The position numbers were made by a program, and so were the translations under genes. From Sclerurus mexicanus (lineage: Eukaryota > Chordata > Aves > Passeriformes > Furnariidae), in NCBI GenBank assembly GCA_013396755.1, contig VWZF01006077.1, positions 124,001-188,000 of the forward strand: a stretch of DNA of 64,000 nt, in the 5' to 3' direction. Positions 24,901 through 37,822 of this stretch are shown here, one piece after another. Each line of letters opens with the position of its first letter. Position 1 is the stretch's first letter. Under the pieces are notes generated by a model. That model did no database searches, was not told the DNA's origin, and saw only the letters and a list, made by a program, of their open reading frames with translations.

Positions 24901-27900
24901 CTGTTCCACATTGTACTAGCTAGGTAATGAGAATACTGCTATTCTGTTTCTGCTGATATGAACAAACTATTGAAATTCAAAAGTTAGTTAAACCAATCTA
25001 GGGAGTTATGATCTCAAAGACTCTAATCTTGGAGTAGTAGCTTTGCTAAAACCAGAAGTGTGCCAAAATGTAACGTTTAGGAGGAGTATTTGAAAAAGAG
25101 GCTTTTAAGGACTGATTCATTGGTATCTTGAGCAGTATTTTATCTGTGTTTCGACTGTGCCTTGAAAGTACTCTGTAGATATATGAAATAGATTTGGAGT
25201 AGCAAGGTGGTGTGTACACTGTAGCTGCAAGTCTGCAGCATGATGGGACTGTGTGAGTGTAGTTGGCCTCCTCTGTGAAAGTCAGCATTGCCTCTGCTTT
25301 GACCACCTGTCTAATCCACTTGGCCCTGGTCTTCCATGTCAGGAGCCTTCAAAGACTGTAAAGTCTGCAGAAATATGTCAGTGTTTCTTCCTTCCATTTG
25401 AGTCCCAGACCAGGTTTATGTTTCTGTTGGTTTAGCCTCCTAATAGTTGCTAGGACATGAGAGTAACTGAGCATAATCTACTATACTCCAGGATTGCATC
25501 TCATCCTTTAATGTGCCTCAGAGGCTGCTCTGGTTCATAGCATGGGGATGTGTTGGAGGAGATTTCATTGAGGACTGGGAAGGCTTTTTTTTTTTTCTCC
25601 CCCTTCCATGGGCAACTGGAGTGGAAGCATTTATGTTCCTTTGGCTTGTGCTTCCCCTCCAGCCTTTGGGCAGTTTGGTATCATGTGGCTGAAAATCCTC
25701 AGCTGCTTGCTCTCTGTTTTCTCTGTCTGTGAGACAGAGGGATTTGTGTTCTTGAATCCCTACAAATTTCTGTGTCATATCCCCAGCTTTCTGTATTCTG
25801 AAAGCTGCCCTGGAGAACGTGGCTCTGCTGGCTTTTATCAAGGGGCTGATTCCTATTTGATGCTGTGAGCAGGTTTGATGCTGATTTTGGGTTTTCTCTG
25901 GGCACTGGCTACAGCTCAGTTCCAGAGCAGGATCCTGAACACACTCTCCATTATCCAGGCCTGTTACATCCCAAAAAGCTTCCTTGGCTGTGCAGGGGAG
26001 TCAAAGGCATCTAAACTGGCTGATGGGCCAGCAGTTGTTTTTACTAAGGATTTAAGATGGTTGAAGCTGGGGAACCCGGTTCTGTCTTGAGAGAAAACAC
26101 TTTGATCACCATGCAAAAGGAGAAGGATCAGGTTGTCTAGGCTGTCAGTGGATGTTGGGGCAGCAGTTAAGCTCTAAGCAGAAGGCATAGCAATACTGGT
26201 TTGCTGCAATTGTTGCCATACTGTTGGGGTAGCCTTGCCTCTGTGCAGCCCGGATCCCTGGTGGGCATCTACCCAATTGCTGCTCATAAAAATATCTGGC
26301 ATCATGCTACACAGGTCCAGCTAGGAGAAACTGAGTTTCTGACCTGGACCTGTTGGAGGAAGGTACATGTCCAGAGGTGAGGTTTTTGGTGCTTTGCATG
26401 GCTGAGAAAAGCTGGATTAAGAACGAAATAAATCTGGATTTGGGTAATGGCTTTACAGGTGTTAGAGTGCAGTCATGTTCAATAGTCGAAGCACTGCAGA
26501 CCTTGAGAGCAGAGCTGTAGATTCATTGCTGTTGAGCCTGATGTGTGTGGGGCTGGGAGAACTTCACTGAAGGGAAGAACAACAGATGAGAGATGCAACT
26601 ACTCAGCCAAATTTGGCTCCACAGAGAAATACCTGCTCAAAGCTTTACATGCCCCTTTCATCCTAAGGCAAAGGGAAACAGCTAACAGAGTCCATAGGAA
26701 CAGTGTTTGTGTGCAAAGTACCACATTCATGCAGAGCACCACCAGAGTGATTTCTGCGGGACAGTGGTCTGCAGCAGCATCACGCTGTTTGTAAGGGGTG
26801 AGACACCATCCGTGGTGTGGTCTCTGGGGGTGGGGTAGAATCTCCTAATCACTGCTCTTATCAAGACACCTATCACTATGTGGAAAGACAAAGTGTGGTG
26901 AAGGTCTGGTTTTAGCCAGTGGCTCTCCGGAATGTAATTGCCAATTAGAAGTTTCTGTGCTTCCAGCAGTCTGGTGTTTTCTAATAATCACACATAAGGT
27001 GTGGGTGCTGTCACGTAGGAATTTGATGAGCTAAACGTGATGAGCATTCCCAGGGCACATGCTGCGACTATGAGCAGGAGAGGATGGATTGCATGATAGG
27101 TTTTCATTTACAGGCCATCAATCCCTAAACTTCTGTCTCCCTGAAAGCACTGGAAACTGTTTATCTCGAGGGACTCATCAGACCAAGTCTGTGCACCACA
27201 AGTTTTCATGTCCTCCAGTTGCTGTCAGGTTTGGAGATGCTGTCTATAAAACCCCAAAGGCTTTGCTTAGACTGGACCAGAAAAAGGAGATGGCAGAGCT
27301 GATGATGGCTGGGGCTAGGATGTGAATCTGTGCCCTCTTCTGCCTGTAAACCTTTTCAAAGGCAGCATGAGCCTGTGGAGGAGGGTTCCTGCAGTGTCAG
27401 GAGATCACCACAGCATCCTCTGCAGCTTCCCAGTCACCTGGGAAGGGATGCAAAGAAAACTTGGGCTTGCAGCTCTTGCCAGTGACTCACTTCTCTCACT
27501 GCCCCGGGGATGGCAGCTCTGGAGCTTGCACAGCTGTGCTGGGATGGTCACAATGCTGCTGACGCTGTGGAGGGGACCTTTGTGGCAGTGGGGGAGAGGG
27601 CTTTGCAGCAGAGGGGACCAGAAATGACTTTGTGGTGATTCACACATCTTTCAAAATGGGTCAGGGAGGGTGAAGAGGGGAGTACAGATGGCCACCCCAT
27701 TCTATGATGCAGCTCTTGTGACCAGCCCTACCTGCAAAATGAGGAGGAAAAGGAGGATGGGGTGAGCCACAGGAAGCCTGGGGGCTGGATCTTATATCAG
27801 CTGAATCACCACGATTCCCTCCAAATTGGCTGGGCAGCTTCATCAGTGCCCAAGCCTGGGGGCTGTGGCACTTGCCATGGGTTGTGGAGGGGACTGAGTG

Positions 27901-30900
27901 CCTGGCTGTCCTATTTGTATTTCTAAAGGAAGACTGATATGTGCTGGGTTAGTGGTCAGATATGTGGGGTTTGAGTATTTTTAATTAGCTAATGCTGACT
28001 GACTCGCCTTCTGACATCGGAGCCTTTGTCATGAAAAGGCAACAAAACCACAGGTTCCTGAAATGGGGAATACATGTGGAGTGAGTCACTGCTCCAGACT
28101 AGGTCTAGCTCACTCATTGTTTTTTTTTTAATTGGGTGGAAAAAGGACATATTAATACCTTTTTGTTGACATTTTAATGTATCTCTGCATTTGCCTGTTT
28201 GAGTAAACAAGTTGATGTTGTCAATCAGTCATTTGTAGAATTGTTAAAGCAGGGCAGGCCTGGGAGGGACGGAGCACTCAGTTCTCAAACTAACACAGAG
28301 CTGCTAAAAGATCAAATTCTTCCATTTGGATCAGCAACAAATTCCAGCTCTGTTTCTGTTGGAAGTGTTCAAGTAGCTGTCAGGAAATATTTGGTTATTG
28401 TGTGCTTTCAAGTTTGAATTAATCCGCCCAAATTTCAAGATGTGCAAATATCCAAATGCCCCTCTCCATCAATTTTCACCAATCCTCTATGTAGGATGCA
28501 GCTCCCAGGGCTTCCCTTCTTGGGGAAGAGTCTTGGGGACTTTTTTTATCTGTGCTTGAGTGTTTTTAAGTTGCTGTCTGAGCAGTTAATCCACCCAAAT
28601 ATCCTGGTTAGCTTCTGGCACTTGTGCTGGAAGTGCTGAGTGCTGCAGCGGAGGCATCCCTCTGTCACTCAGCCCCTGTGATGGCGTGTCCCCAGGTGGC
28701 TTACAGCTGTCAAAACACGGGCTGGGATAGCTTTCCTTGACCTGCCGGTATTGCAGTTCTGTCTGGAGAGCAAATAAACTAACTTTGGTGACTGCAGTGT
28801 GTTCAGAGGCTGTAAAATTTGTTTGCATAGAAACTTTATACAGCCCCTCTTGGGGAAAGGAGTTGATATTCCAAAACCTGAGACGCACTTGACGGCAGGT
28901 CTGATCTGTATCACATGTGAAGTCTTTGGAGGACAGGAACAGGCTGCACTGTCAGCCACACTCCTCTGGGTAGGTCCTTTTGTGCATCTCTGTGTTAGAG
29001 CTGCCTTTGCTCCTCTTCTATGTGGTGAGGGATGAAGGCAGAAGCAAAAGGGATCTGGAGCAAGACTCTTTGTGTGTATTGACCCAGAGACCATCAGCCA
29101 CCAGACTAAAACAAGTCACTAGCTCACTTGTGTCTCCTCTTTCCCCCTTGTTCTCTCCCTCTAAAATGAGTGTTAAATGTGAGCTGGTCATTGCAAGCCC
29201 TGGCAGAGACTTTGCTCACCACAGGAGTGTGACGTGGTGAGGCGTGAGCAGAGTGGTGTGTCCCACAGGGCTTTGAGTGAGGCAGCTGATGTGTGATCCC
29301 TATGCCACTGTGATAAAAGGGCTTTTTATGTTCCAGAAGACAAAGCCTCTTGTTTAAAAATGCAACTGAATGAAAAACACGATTCTGAATGCCCTAGACT
29401 CAGCTATTAAAAACAAACAAACATAACCCCTCCACATAACAAAAAAAAAAAAAGAGAGAAAAGCTCCCCTGCCCTGCCCCTCAGCCCGGTGTGCCAATGA
29501 TGGTGTAATGGCTCTATTGCAGAAAAGCTCTGTACAATTGCTTTGGGAGTTTGTAACTTTGTGGCCCACTAACCTTTTCATAGACTGTTTTGTTATATCA
29601 TAACATTCTTTCCCCTTTCCAGACAGCCCTAACAAGGTCAGGTGTCTGCTTTTTCTCTGTTGGTTCAAATTCTCCTCCATTCTCTCAAGCAGAGAAACAG
29701 AAGGAAGAAGCAATATGAAATCTGAGAGGTAAACCCGTTGTATGGACTGACTGAGCTGAACAGCCTAGGAAGTGGAAGGGAAAATTTTTTTTAAGTGAAG
29801 ACCCACACAAACAACTGCAGGGCATACCCAGAATGTGGTACTTCCCTGATAAAGTCAAACGGAGCAGCCTTATTAAAAGCTCTTGGTTTATGGTGGTGTT
29901 TGCTGCTTTTTTTGGTGTTAAAGATGTCAGAGATAGTCAGCAGCAAATTAAATTCCAATTAAGTGGTTAGATAGTGATGCTTTGGGAAATCCCTTCTTAA
30001 GGGAAATCCTCATGGTTTGAAAGTGAATTGGTGCAAATTAGGATTAGGAAGAAGGCAGAACTTGTGGAGGAGGGTTGGCTGAATTTTCCATCTGTAGCTC
30101 AGCCTGTCCTGCCTGGCAGCTCATGCCACCTGCCTGCGTAGCCAAAACCGGCTCTGTTCTTGGTAGTGTTCCCTAAGTGTTTCTGCCAGTTGTGAAATCC
30201 ACCTTCTATATCGTGCAACAGGCCTGCTCAGAGCTGATTTTCTTGCTGAGCAACTCCTTTATCCCCTGGAAATGGCAACCAGGTTCTGGTGGCACTGAGG
30301 CTCAGGCTGCTGGGGCGCTCATGGGAGTGGTGCAGGAAAGAGGCTGCTCCAGGAATGGGAATAGGTCCCAGACTGGACACTGAGCAAGACAGGCAGTACC
30401 GCACACAGCATTCCTGCATCTTACAAGGACCTGCATGGTAGTGTGTTCTCGGTCAAGTAGCCTTAACATGTACTCTGTGAAACAGTATAAAAATTTACTA
30501 TGATGCTTTTATTTTTTTAACTCCTGTCAGTCTGATGCAGCTTTGCTGCAGTTGCTCCCCTGCCCTGTTCATTCATCTTGACCTCAGTGATGAAGCTGGT
30601 TGTCTTGCTGTTGGTGGCTTTTACTGACTGTTCAGCATCTTGATGTGTCTGCCGGCAGCTCTGCAGATGCTGGGAGGTGGGGTTTGATGTGCTTTCCTTC
30701 ATGTTTCTGCAGTGATGCAACTTCTTGTTGATTTTCTCTGCTGCTACCACCTGTCTGAGCTGCTTTCCCAGGCTGCCACACCTGCCCATCGCTCTCATCT
30801 CTAACAACTTAATTCTTTCCAGACTGAGTGAAGTGTTACAGAAAATTAATATTTACAGCTACAGGCAAACTTGTGTTCTTAAGCTAACCAGTGCTTGTGA

Positions 30901-32262
30901 GGGCAGCTGCTCCCAGCTCAGACAAAAGAGGGTTGCTAATCAGAGTACAGGCATTTGTGAAACTGAGCCTCTTGTTGCTTGAGCCTGGAGCCAGAGCCTG
31001 TTCAGGATCCTGCCTTCTGACAGTCTGTAAAACTCAATCCACCCCTCAACCTTTTACTTGCAAGGGAGGAAGCAGCTGTCTGTTCCCATAGGCAGAGGAG
31101 GAACCTTTTATTTTTCAGCTTCAGGGATTGTAACAAAGTGGGAGTTGGAAAATCTTGGGATGCAAATCTCATTTGAAGTTGCACTGAGCCTGCCCGGATA
31201 TCCATTTGTACAGACCCTGAGCTAGAGCTAGCTAGCAGAGGTGCTAGAATGTGCTTATTAGTGCCTGTCTTTTTGTTCACTCACAGGGATTGCTCTATAT
31301 GCATTGATGCATTGATCACTGGTCTCTTCAGGTCATACCAGCCTGAGTGCCAACAAGAAATCTTATGTTCCATCACAAATGTCATGGGAAAGGATATGGG
31401 CAGGTGGCTGGCTTTCTCCCATCCCTATGGTGATACCTCCTGTCCAGGCTGGCTGGGTGGCACCTAATCAAGTGCTTGGAAAGGAAGATGATAGCAGATG
31501 GGTGGAGGAACTCTATGCTTCATCCTCTCTGTTTCTTAAACATCAAGCAGACCTGATCAAAGCAGAGTTTCTGTGTACTCGAGGTTTCAGCGTGACTGGT
31601 GCCTGCTGTTCTGTGCTTGCTCACAGTGCTCCTTGCTCAAGAGGTTGAGGGCATCAGTGGCTGTGCAAACAGCTTGTTCTTTGCACAGTTTTTTGGGAGG
31701 CTGACCCTGGTGAAACATGCATGTGTTTATTCAAACAGCTTTCTTGTAGAAAAGCAAACTCTTTCCTTTTTGCAAACAGTATCAGGTATACTACTTTTCT
31801 GCCAAAAGACCCTTCCCGGATACTGTTCAGAATCTTTTATTTGGGGTTGGTAGCTGTGTGCTCTCAGGGGACAGGCAGGCAAGCAGAATGTTCAGTATCT
31901 CTTGCATTAATGTTTTAGCTTTGGATTCTGATTTTGTTCAAAGCTGGGGAAAACCCCTGGAGATGTGAGCTTTTCTGACCTGCAGAATACACTGGCAGCA
32001 GGTGCCTTAACGTGTGCAGAACAGCATAGCCGTAAAATAATACACAGAGCTAAATATTAACAAGGCTAATGGGATTTTTGACTTGTTGAGGAGTCTATTT
32101 CCAACCTCAGAGTTTCACACATCTGTTTTCGTATTGGAAAGATAAATGTGGTTCTGAGAACTGTAACGACATTGGTACTGATTGTTGCTATGCTGCTGTT
32201 TGAAACTGCAAATGTTACTGAATGCAGGCTGGCTTAACACAGTGTTCTTTTTTTCTCTTTAG
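21894..32262 (+). other. PLS3: Intron 1 of PLS3 (second part), no gene recognised
   Basis: Ordinary intronic DNA of about 10.4 kb. I found no reading frame with family resemblance, no RNA gene and no clear transposon. It ends with the pyrimidine-rich acceptor TTCTTTTTTTCTCTTTAG at the first coding exon. Confidence 0.6.
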
Positions 32263-32349
32263 ATACTCTCTAAATTAATGAGATGGCCAACACCATGCAG
32301 ATCTCCAAAGATGAGCTGGAGGAACTCAAGGAGGCTTTCGCCAAAGTCG
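32263..32349 (+). CDS. PLS3: PLS3 exon 2, first coding exon (start codon 32283)
   Basis: The exon follows the acceptor at 32261-32262 and holds 20 nt of 5'UTR, then residues 1-22 (MANTMQISKDELEELKEAFA and on). It ends in the first base of an Asp codon at donor G|GTAAGT. I start translation at ATG 32283-32285: its context GAGATGG is strong, and an in-frame TAA stop lies four codons upstream. Human plastin-3 begins three codons earlier (MDEMA), but the matching codon here is ATT, so that start is gone. A second in-frame ATG follows four codons later (32295). An out-of-frame ATG at 32278 has weak context. The encoded helix begins EF hand 1. Confidence 0.93.
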
Positions 32350-34885
32350 GTAAGTCAAAGTGAGGAGGGCACCATGCTCCTGACTGCTGTACATTTGAAG
32401 TGGATTTTTCCCACCCACGTGAGCAGCAGTGGCAGCAGGATGTGGGCATTCTCCTGCTCTCGTGATCATCTCGGTGCCAAGGAGTCCCTTGGCAGCCTTG
32501 TTGCTTCTGGCTTGTCACTTCCAGCCAAGGAGCACAAAAGCTGGGACGCGGGCAGTCTGACTGTCAGTGAGCACTGGCAGACAGCCTTGCACTCTTGTTC
32601 CAGGAGGGTCTTTGTTGCTTCCTGATGGCAGAAAAAATATCTAAATGGGTGTTGCATTGCTTTGGCCTGGTCAGTACTTCAGGGCTTGCACAGTGCTTGA
32701 TTCTGGTGATGTTGGTTTTGGCAGGTTGGCTGAGCAAGCGGATGGTAAATGTAGGTGCTACATTTCTGGCTCATGCAGGTGCATTTGAGGCGCTTCTAGG
32801 CAAAACCAAATTAGTGTCTGTTTACCTGGTTGTGGAGCAACTTGTGGTGATCATAAATGCTTTGTGGCTGAGCACACCTGCATTGCCCTCTGGTGGCTCC
32901 ATCTCTGCTCTGGTGCTCACCTCCTTCACCCCTCTGTGCTCCAGGGGCTGCACAGCCCCAGCTGCTCTGTCTGCCTCCCAGCTTTCCCCCTGCACTGGCA
33001 TCACAGAAGCCTCTGCCAGGCTGCTTCAGGAGGCTGAAATGGGCAAAAAACTGACATCATGGAAAAAAAATTGTTTTCTGTTGGTTTGGTTTCCTGATAT
33101 GGCTTACTGGGAGATCAGAGAGATGGTAGGGAGGGGTGGGATGGGATGGGAGCTGGAGCACAGCCGTGGGGACTGAGGTCAGCGTGTGCAGCTGGGGAAC
33201 CACACCCAGGACTGGCACTGGCCATGAGCGAGTTGAACAAGTGGTTAGAGCCAGTGTTTTGTTATCCTGACTGGACATGGGCATCGCTTGAGCACTGGTT
33301 ATAAATACAAAATCACAGTTGCCTCTTATTTGTATCAGGTGTTACCACCCTCTTGAGAAGGGTGGCTGTGAAATCTCTCACTTGCTCAAAATTTGCAGTC
33401 TGCAGAGAGAAATGTCAATTTCAAAGGCAACAGATTCTCATGGAGCAGTATTCCCTCTTGGAACTTGAGTTCCCTCTCCTGCCTCGCTCTTTCTGAGGTT
33501 TTCCCAGCAGGTGGAGAGGAGCTGCCACAGAGCAAAACAAGTGACCACAGTGTTTCTCTGTGCCTTAATGTGTCTCTGAGTGCAGACCTCAGTAAGGCTG
33601 GGATGCAGGCAGCCTGTTCTGTCCTTGGATACATTTAAAATTATTAACGTCTCTGGAACGTGGTGGCTTTTTGTCATTAGTGTGAGGGAAGTTATTGAGA
33701 TTAGGTTGGCTGGCTGCCTTTGCACTGGAAACATGGAGAAACGCAAGTCAAATGCTGGTTTGTTTTAGCAAACCAGCTCACCCTGCTCAGGAGATGGGTC
33801 CCTGTTTAGTTTTAAATTATAAAGGCAGTGTCAAAACTTAGATATTAATGAGAAATGTGATAACTAATCTGGACATACCCACAAGTGAGATGGCATCTCC
33901 TACTTCTTTTCATCTGCCTTTTGGTTTGTGTGCTTTAGGCATGGTACAGCCCACAAGCATGTGGGACATACCTGTCAGGAATGTCTTTATTGCTCTCATT
34001 CCCTTCTTTCTTGCCTAAAGGAGCCATATTTGCCCTGGGATATAGAACTGGTCGTTAGCTGGTTGACTGACTTCCACTGTGAACTTCTAATGCCATCTCT
34101 AGTGAACGTGAACAAAAGTTGGACTAAGACTGCTATGTAAAATGAAGTCTGTTTTTCATCTCCCAGCTACCTGGAAAACTGGGAATGCATCTGAGAAGCA
34201 TTGTTGTAGCAAAACTCAGCTGGCTGGCTTCTAGGGTGTCATAAAGAAGATGTGGGGAGGAGGGAACGTTTCACAGGGTGATTTCTCCTCACCAAGATGT
34301 GCCTTGCTCTGATCCACAGCTGCATGGGCTTCCTGGAGACATGCTTTAACTCTAGCATGGGGCAAGTTGCTGCTCTGGATGCACAGGTTGATGGGACTTT
34401 AAAAGTGTGTGTTTGACCAGCTTTTCTGTATGCAGCTGGACTGGATAGAGGCATCTGGTGGTGCTGGAAGGCAGTGAGGGGTGTTACTATGTACTCTGTC
34501 AGCTCTTGCCTTCCATACCACTTGAAGTTACTGTCTCTCACACAGCTGATGTGCAGTTCTCTGACAGCCAGCAAAACATGTGAGTTCCACAGACACCTAG
34601 TGGTTATGAGAGCAGTCCACAGGTGAGAAACCACTGTTCAAGGTTATCACTAAAGTCAGCTATAGTGCAGACAAGCAGCTTCCAGCATCCTACAGCCAAG
34701 GATTTGTATTGGATGTGATCCAAGTGGTAAACGGCAGTGGGGGGAAAAAAAGCATTGTAATGTCTGAAAATAGCAATTAAGTGGGTCATTGGAACTGTCT
34801 AGGCTTTGAGTGACCCACAGGTTAGTGGGAGAAGAGCAGGTTGCTCCAGATCTGAGTGGAGCTCTGAATTTGTTCTGTAGAACAG

Positions 34886-34901
34886 GTGTGTGTGTGTGTG
34901 T
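34886..34901. repeat. (GT)8 microsatellite
   Basis: Eight uninterrupted GT units in PLS3 intron 2. A short dinucleotide repeat with no evident role. Confidence 0.8.
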
Positions 34902-35199
34902 ACTTGGCCAAACAGTGGCATTTCAGAGGGGAGGCGTGGCAGAACAAAACCTTCAAACTTGTTCTGTTTATTTGTCTTCCTTCTCCCTGCTTCTAAGACA
35001 AGCAGAGATAAGGATCTTTTCTGGAAACATGAAGTACTCAAAAATCATAACCCAGCTGAACACTTTGTTCAGTGCTGCAAGGTGGCAAAACAATGCTCCG
35101 AACTGTTCGCTTGAGGCAAATAGGGATCTGTGATCCTGCTAGTGTGTCCTGCTGAGCATATGTCCTTAAAAGGAAACTGTGTGGGTTACTTTCCCCTCT

Positions 35200-35560
35200 T
35201 GCATCCTGTTATTTAAGCTATTTTAAGCACTTGTCCTCGGGAGGAAGCTGAGCCAGAGCTCGAAGCAGCTTTTGGGATTCATTGCGGCTTTGCTGCGCCA
35301 CCTGTGTCTGGGCAGTGGCGGGTGCCGAGCGCCGCTGCCGTGACCTTTCCCAGGTTTGGCGCGCTGGCGCACATGCATCTTTCAGTAGAAATAGGAAACT
35401 TCAGATGTGCTGTAGTTTCCTTTCCGTCGGGCTGACTATAATGAATCCAGGCTGTAGCTTGTCTGTTAAAACAATTTCGCTTTCTTCCATTAGTAATTCT
35501 GGGCTGGCCGCCGCAGGGTTTCATTTGGGATAGCTTCTATTTTGACAGCCTCTTCAGCTG
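35200..35560. promoter_or_regulatory. GC-rich/CpG block in intron 2, possible enhancer or minor promoter
   Basis: A local CpG cluster at about 35278-35375 (GCGGC, GCGCCACC, GCCGAGCGCCGCTGCCG, TTTGGCGCGCTGGCGC) stands out from AT-rich intron on both sides. Nearby sites include TGACCTTT, an E-box CACCTG, an E2F-like TTTGGCGC and the homeodomain-type core ATTAGTAATT. The cluster of unrelated motifs with raised CpG suggests a regulatory element, but no motif is diagnostic. Confidence 0.3.
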
Positions 35561-37620
35561 TTGAATAACATCTCAGATTTTGTTAGAGAGGGGTTTTAGG
35601 CCACCTTCTGTCTGAGGTCTCGGCCTGTCACAGGACATCCAGCAATGCACCATATGGTGGGCCTGCAGTGATGCTGGAAATAATTTTGGAACTTGCTGGT
35701 ACTGCAGCGGTGACTTTTAATTATTTTTTTTTTTAATTCTGCTTCTTTGTACATTTGATTGTGATGCCAGAACAGAGACAGCAGGAAGGGAAGCATCTGC
35801 CCTGTGGGATAGGGGTCTCAGGCTTTTTGACATATTAAGAACAGATCCACTTTCCAGCACGTAATGAATCACTAGTTAAGATTACTTGACTCTGCTACCA
35901 AGCCAAAACCACAGGCTGGCACATCTACCAGCCTTTAACACTCAAATCTGCCCTTCTGTGGCAAGAAGCCAAAACTTAAAGTGAAAGCATCTTTACTGCA
36001 AAACCAGGAACTTGGTGTAGGGTCTTGCAGTTCTACCAGCAGACCTGACTTGCTTGTAAAACCCACTCCCACGTGTCTGGGACATAGATACCCTTTTAAT
36101 CTATGAAGTAAATCAGTGATTAATTTTTGTCCCAGGATACTATGGAAGAGTAACTCTTACAGGTGTGTGTTTTGGATATTGTTAAGAGTTGGAAGAACTT
36201 AGGTCCTAAGTCCTCAAAGGTTTTGAGTGACTCAAGTGTCCCTCACACTTGATTATGTGCTGTTTGTCTGAGCCCAGTGCAGGTGTTGAGAGCCACTGGT
36301 GTTCGGTTCCTCTTGATGGGCACCGTCTTTCCTGGTGCCATGTTTCTGACTTGGGGGAACTCACATGTGAGTGTACATTTCAGATGGCTTTTCATGTGGC
36401 AGACCTGCTAATTTTTTTTAATTCCTTTTCAGTGAGCAGAGGTGAATCTTCTTTGAACTAGGCACACCTGGAGGACTGGGAAGATGCTGATTGCAGGGGT
36501 GAATGAAACCCTCAAACTAGGCAGATGTTGACCCAAACTGTAGTAAATTACTGATATTTGCCTTGCAGCCAGATTTGATGCTTTCAGGCTGAGCTTGCGA
36601 TCTGCTGAGCAAGTGTGGATGGACCAGACAACTTGGGCTAACCCCTCAGTTGCATGTCAATCAGTGTTTTTAAGCTATGGTTTCCTTTCTTCAAGCAAAC
36701 CAATGCAAATGCAAGGCTGAGGGTTAACTCCTGTAACTAGATTGCACCCTTAAAATGGTGATTAGGAAATCCCTTCTTGACTGATTTTCCTCACTGACTG
36801 TGAGGCAGGGAAAAGATACATATTGTGGTGTCAGATTCAGTAATAAAAGTACTGGAATAGAAGAAGCTGTGATTTATCTACAGAGGAAATAGTTTGCTCA
36901 TGACATCTCAGGCTGGACTGTTAATAAAGCTTGCCTTTGTAAGCTTATATTATTCTGGAATAAAATTCTAAAATTGAGGGCCAGACAGCAGCCTGTTGGT
37001 ATCGTTAATCATTTGCCCCAAAGCACTTTATTTCATCAGCATTATTGTAAACAGTGACGTTTCATAAAGTAGTTTAATGTATTTATTAATCCACTGGGAT
37101 TGATGCTCTTCTTTAGTTTGAGACATAGGGACTAGGGTGTAGGAGGGAGTACAGATTTGCTCGGGTTACTTTGGATGTTTGCCACTAAGCATCTGAGTTT
37201 CACTTTCTTGCTAACTGATGAAAGCAATTTTAAAATCCCATATTCCCCTGTGGCTCTGGAAAATGAGGAAGGTACATGGACATGCTGCTCACTGGAATAT
37301 TGCTGTGAAACAAAACCTAAAAGCCACACTGACACATCACTAAAAGTAAGTTGACTTTTACAATTTGCCATAAAAACCTCCAAACTCCAAAACTGGACTT
37401 CAGAGCTATCTTGATTGTTTTATTTTATTCTTGAAAGTATATCCCTTTAAGCATAAATACTGACCCCAGTGGCTGTGGTGTGAGATTCCCTCCTGAACAA
37501 AATCAAACACTGAGGCTGGTACAGCTCTTCCATCCTACAGCCTGAGCAGCCTGCAGGGTAAGAGAGTGTTTGGGCAGCAGAAGCTGTTGCTTGAGTGGAA
37601 TTTAACTCTGTGTCCTTAAG

Positions 37621-37710
37621 GAGAGCCTGCTGATAGATCCCTTTGGGTCTATGAGGCCTGATGGGATTCATCCCAGGGTGCTCAGAGAGGTGATGATGTC
37701 TCCAAAGGGT
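37621..37710 (+). mobile_element. CR1 LINE fragment (reverse-transcriptase region)
   Basis: Reading through this stretch gives PDGIHPRVLRE, a characteristic motif of the CR1 reverse transcriptase, at about 37659-37691. The surrounding bases (TGATGGGATTCATCCCAGGG) match the CR1 consensus as I remember it. CR1 is the main LINE family of birds and other sauropsids and is normally truncated at the 5' end. This copy is very short and diverged, in the same orientation as PLS3. Its outer limits are uncertain. Confidence 0.75.
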
Positions 37711-37804
37711 TTGGGATCTATTGATGTGAAAAGCTCCAGTTTCACAACAGATTCTTGTTTTCTTCCCTCAACCTGGTAGGTGACAATGTCTCACAAAGGA
37801 TGCG

Positions 37805-37822
37805 CTGCTGCTGCTGCTGCTG
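37805..37822. repeat. (CTG)6 trinucleotide repeat
   Basis: Six uninterrupted CTG units in PLS3 intron 2, about 100 bp downstream of the CR1 fragment. Short and not coding. Confidence 0.85.

Noticed and set aside
32595..33176. 193-codon plus-strand open frame in PLS3 intron 2
   Set aside because: No family resemblance, lies wholly inside an intron, and has no splice or promoter support; a chance open frame.
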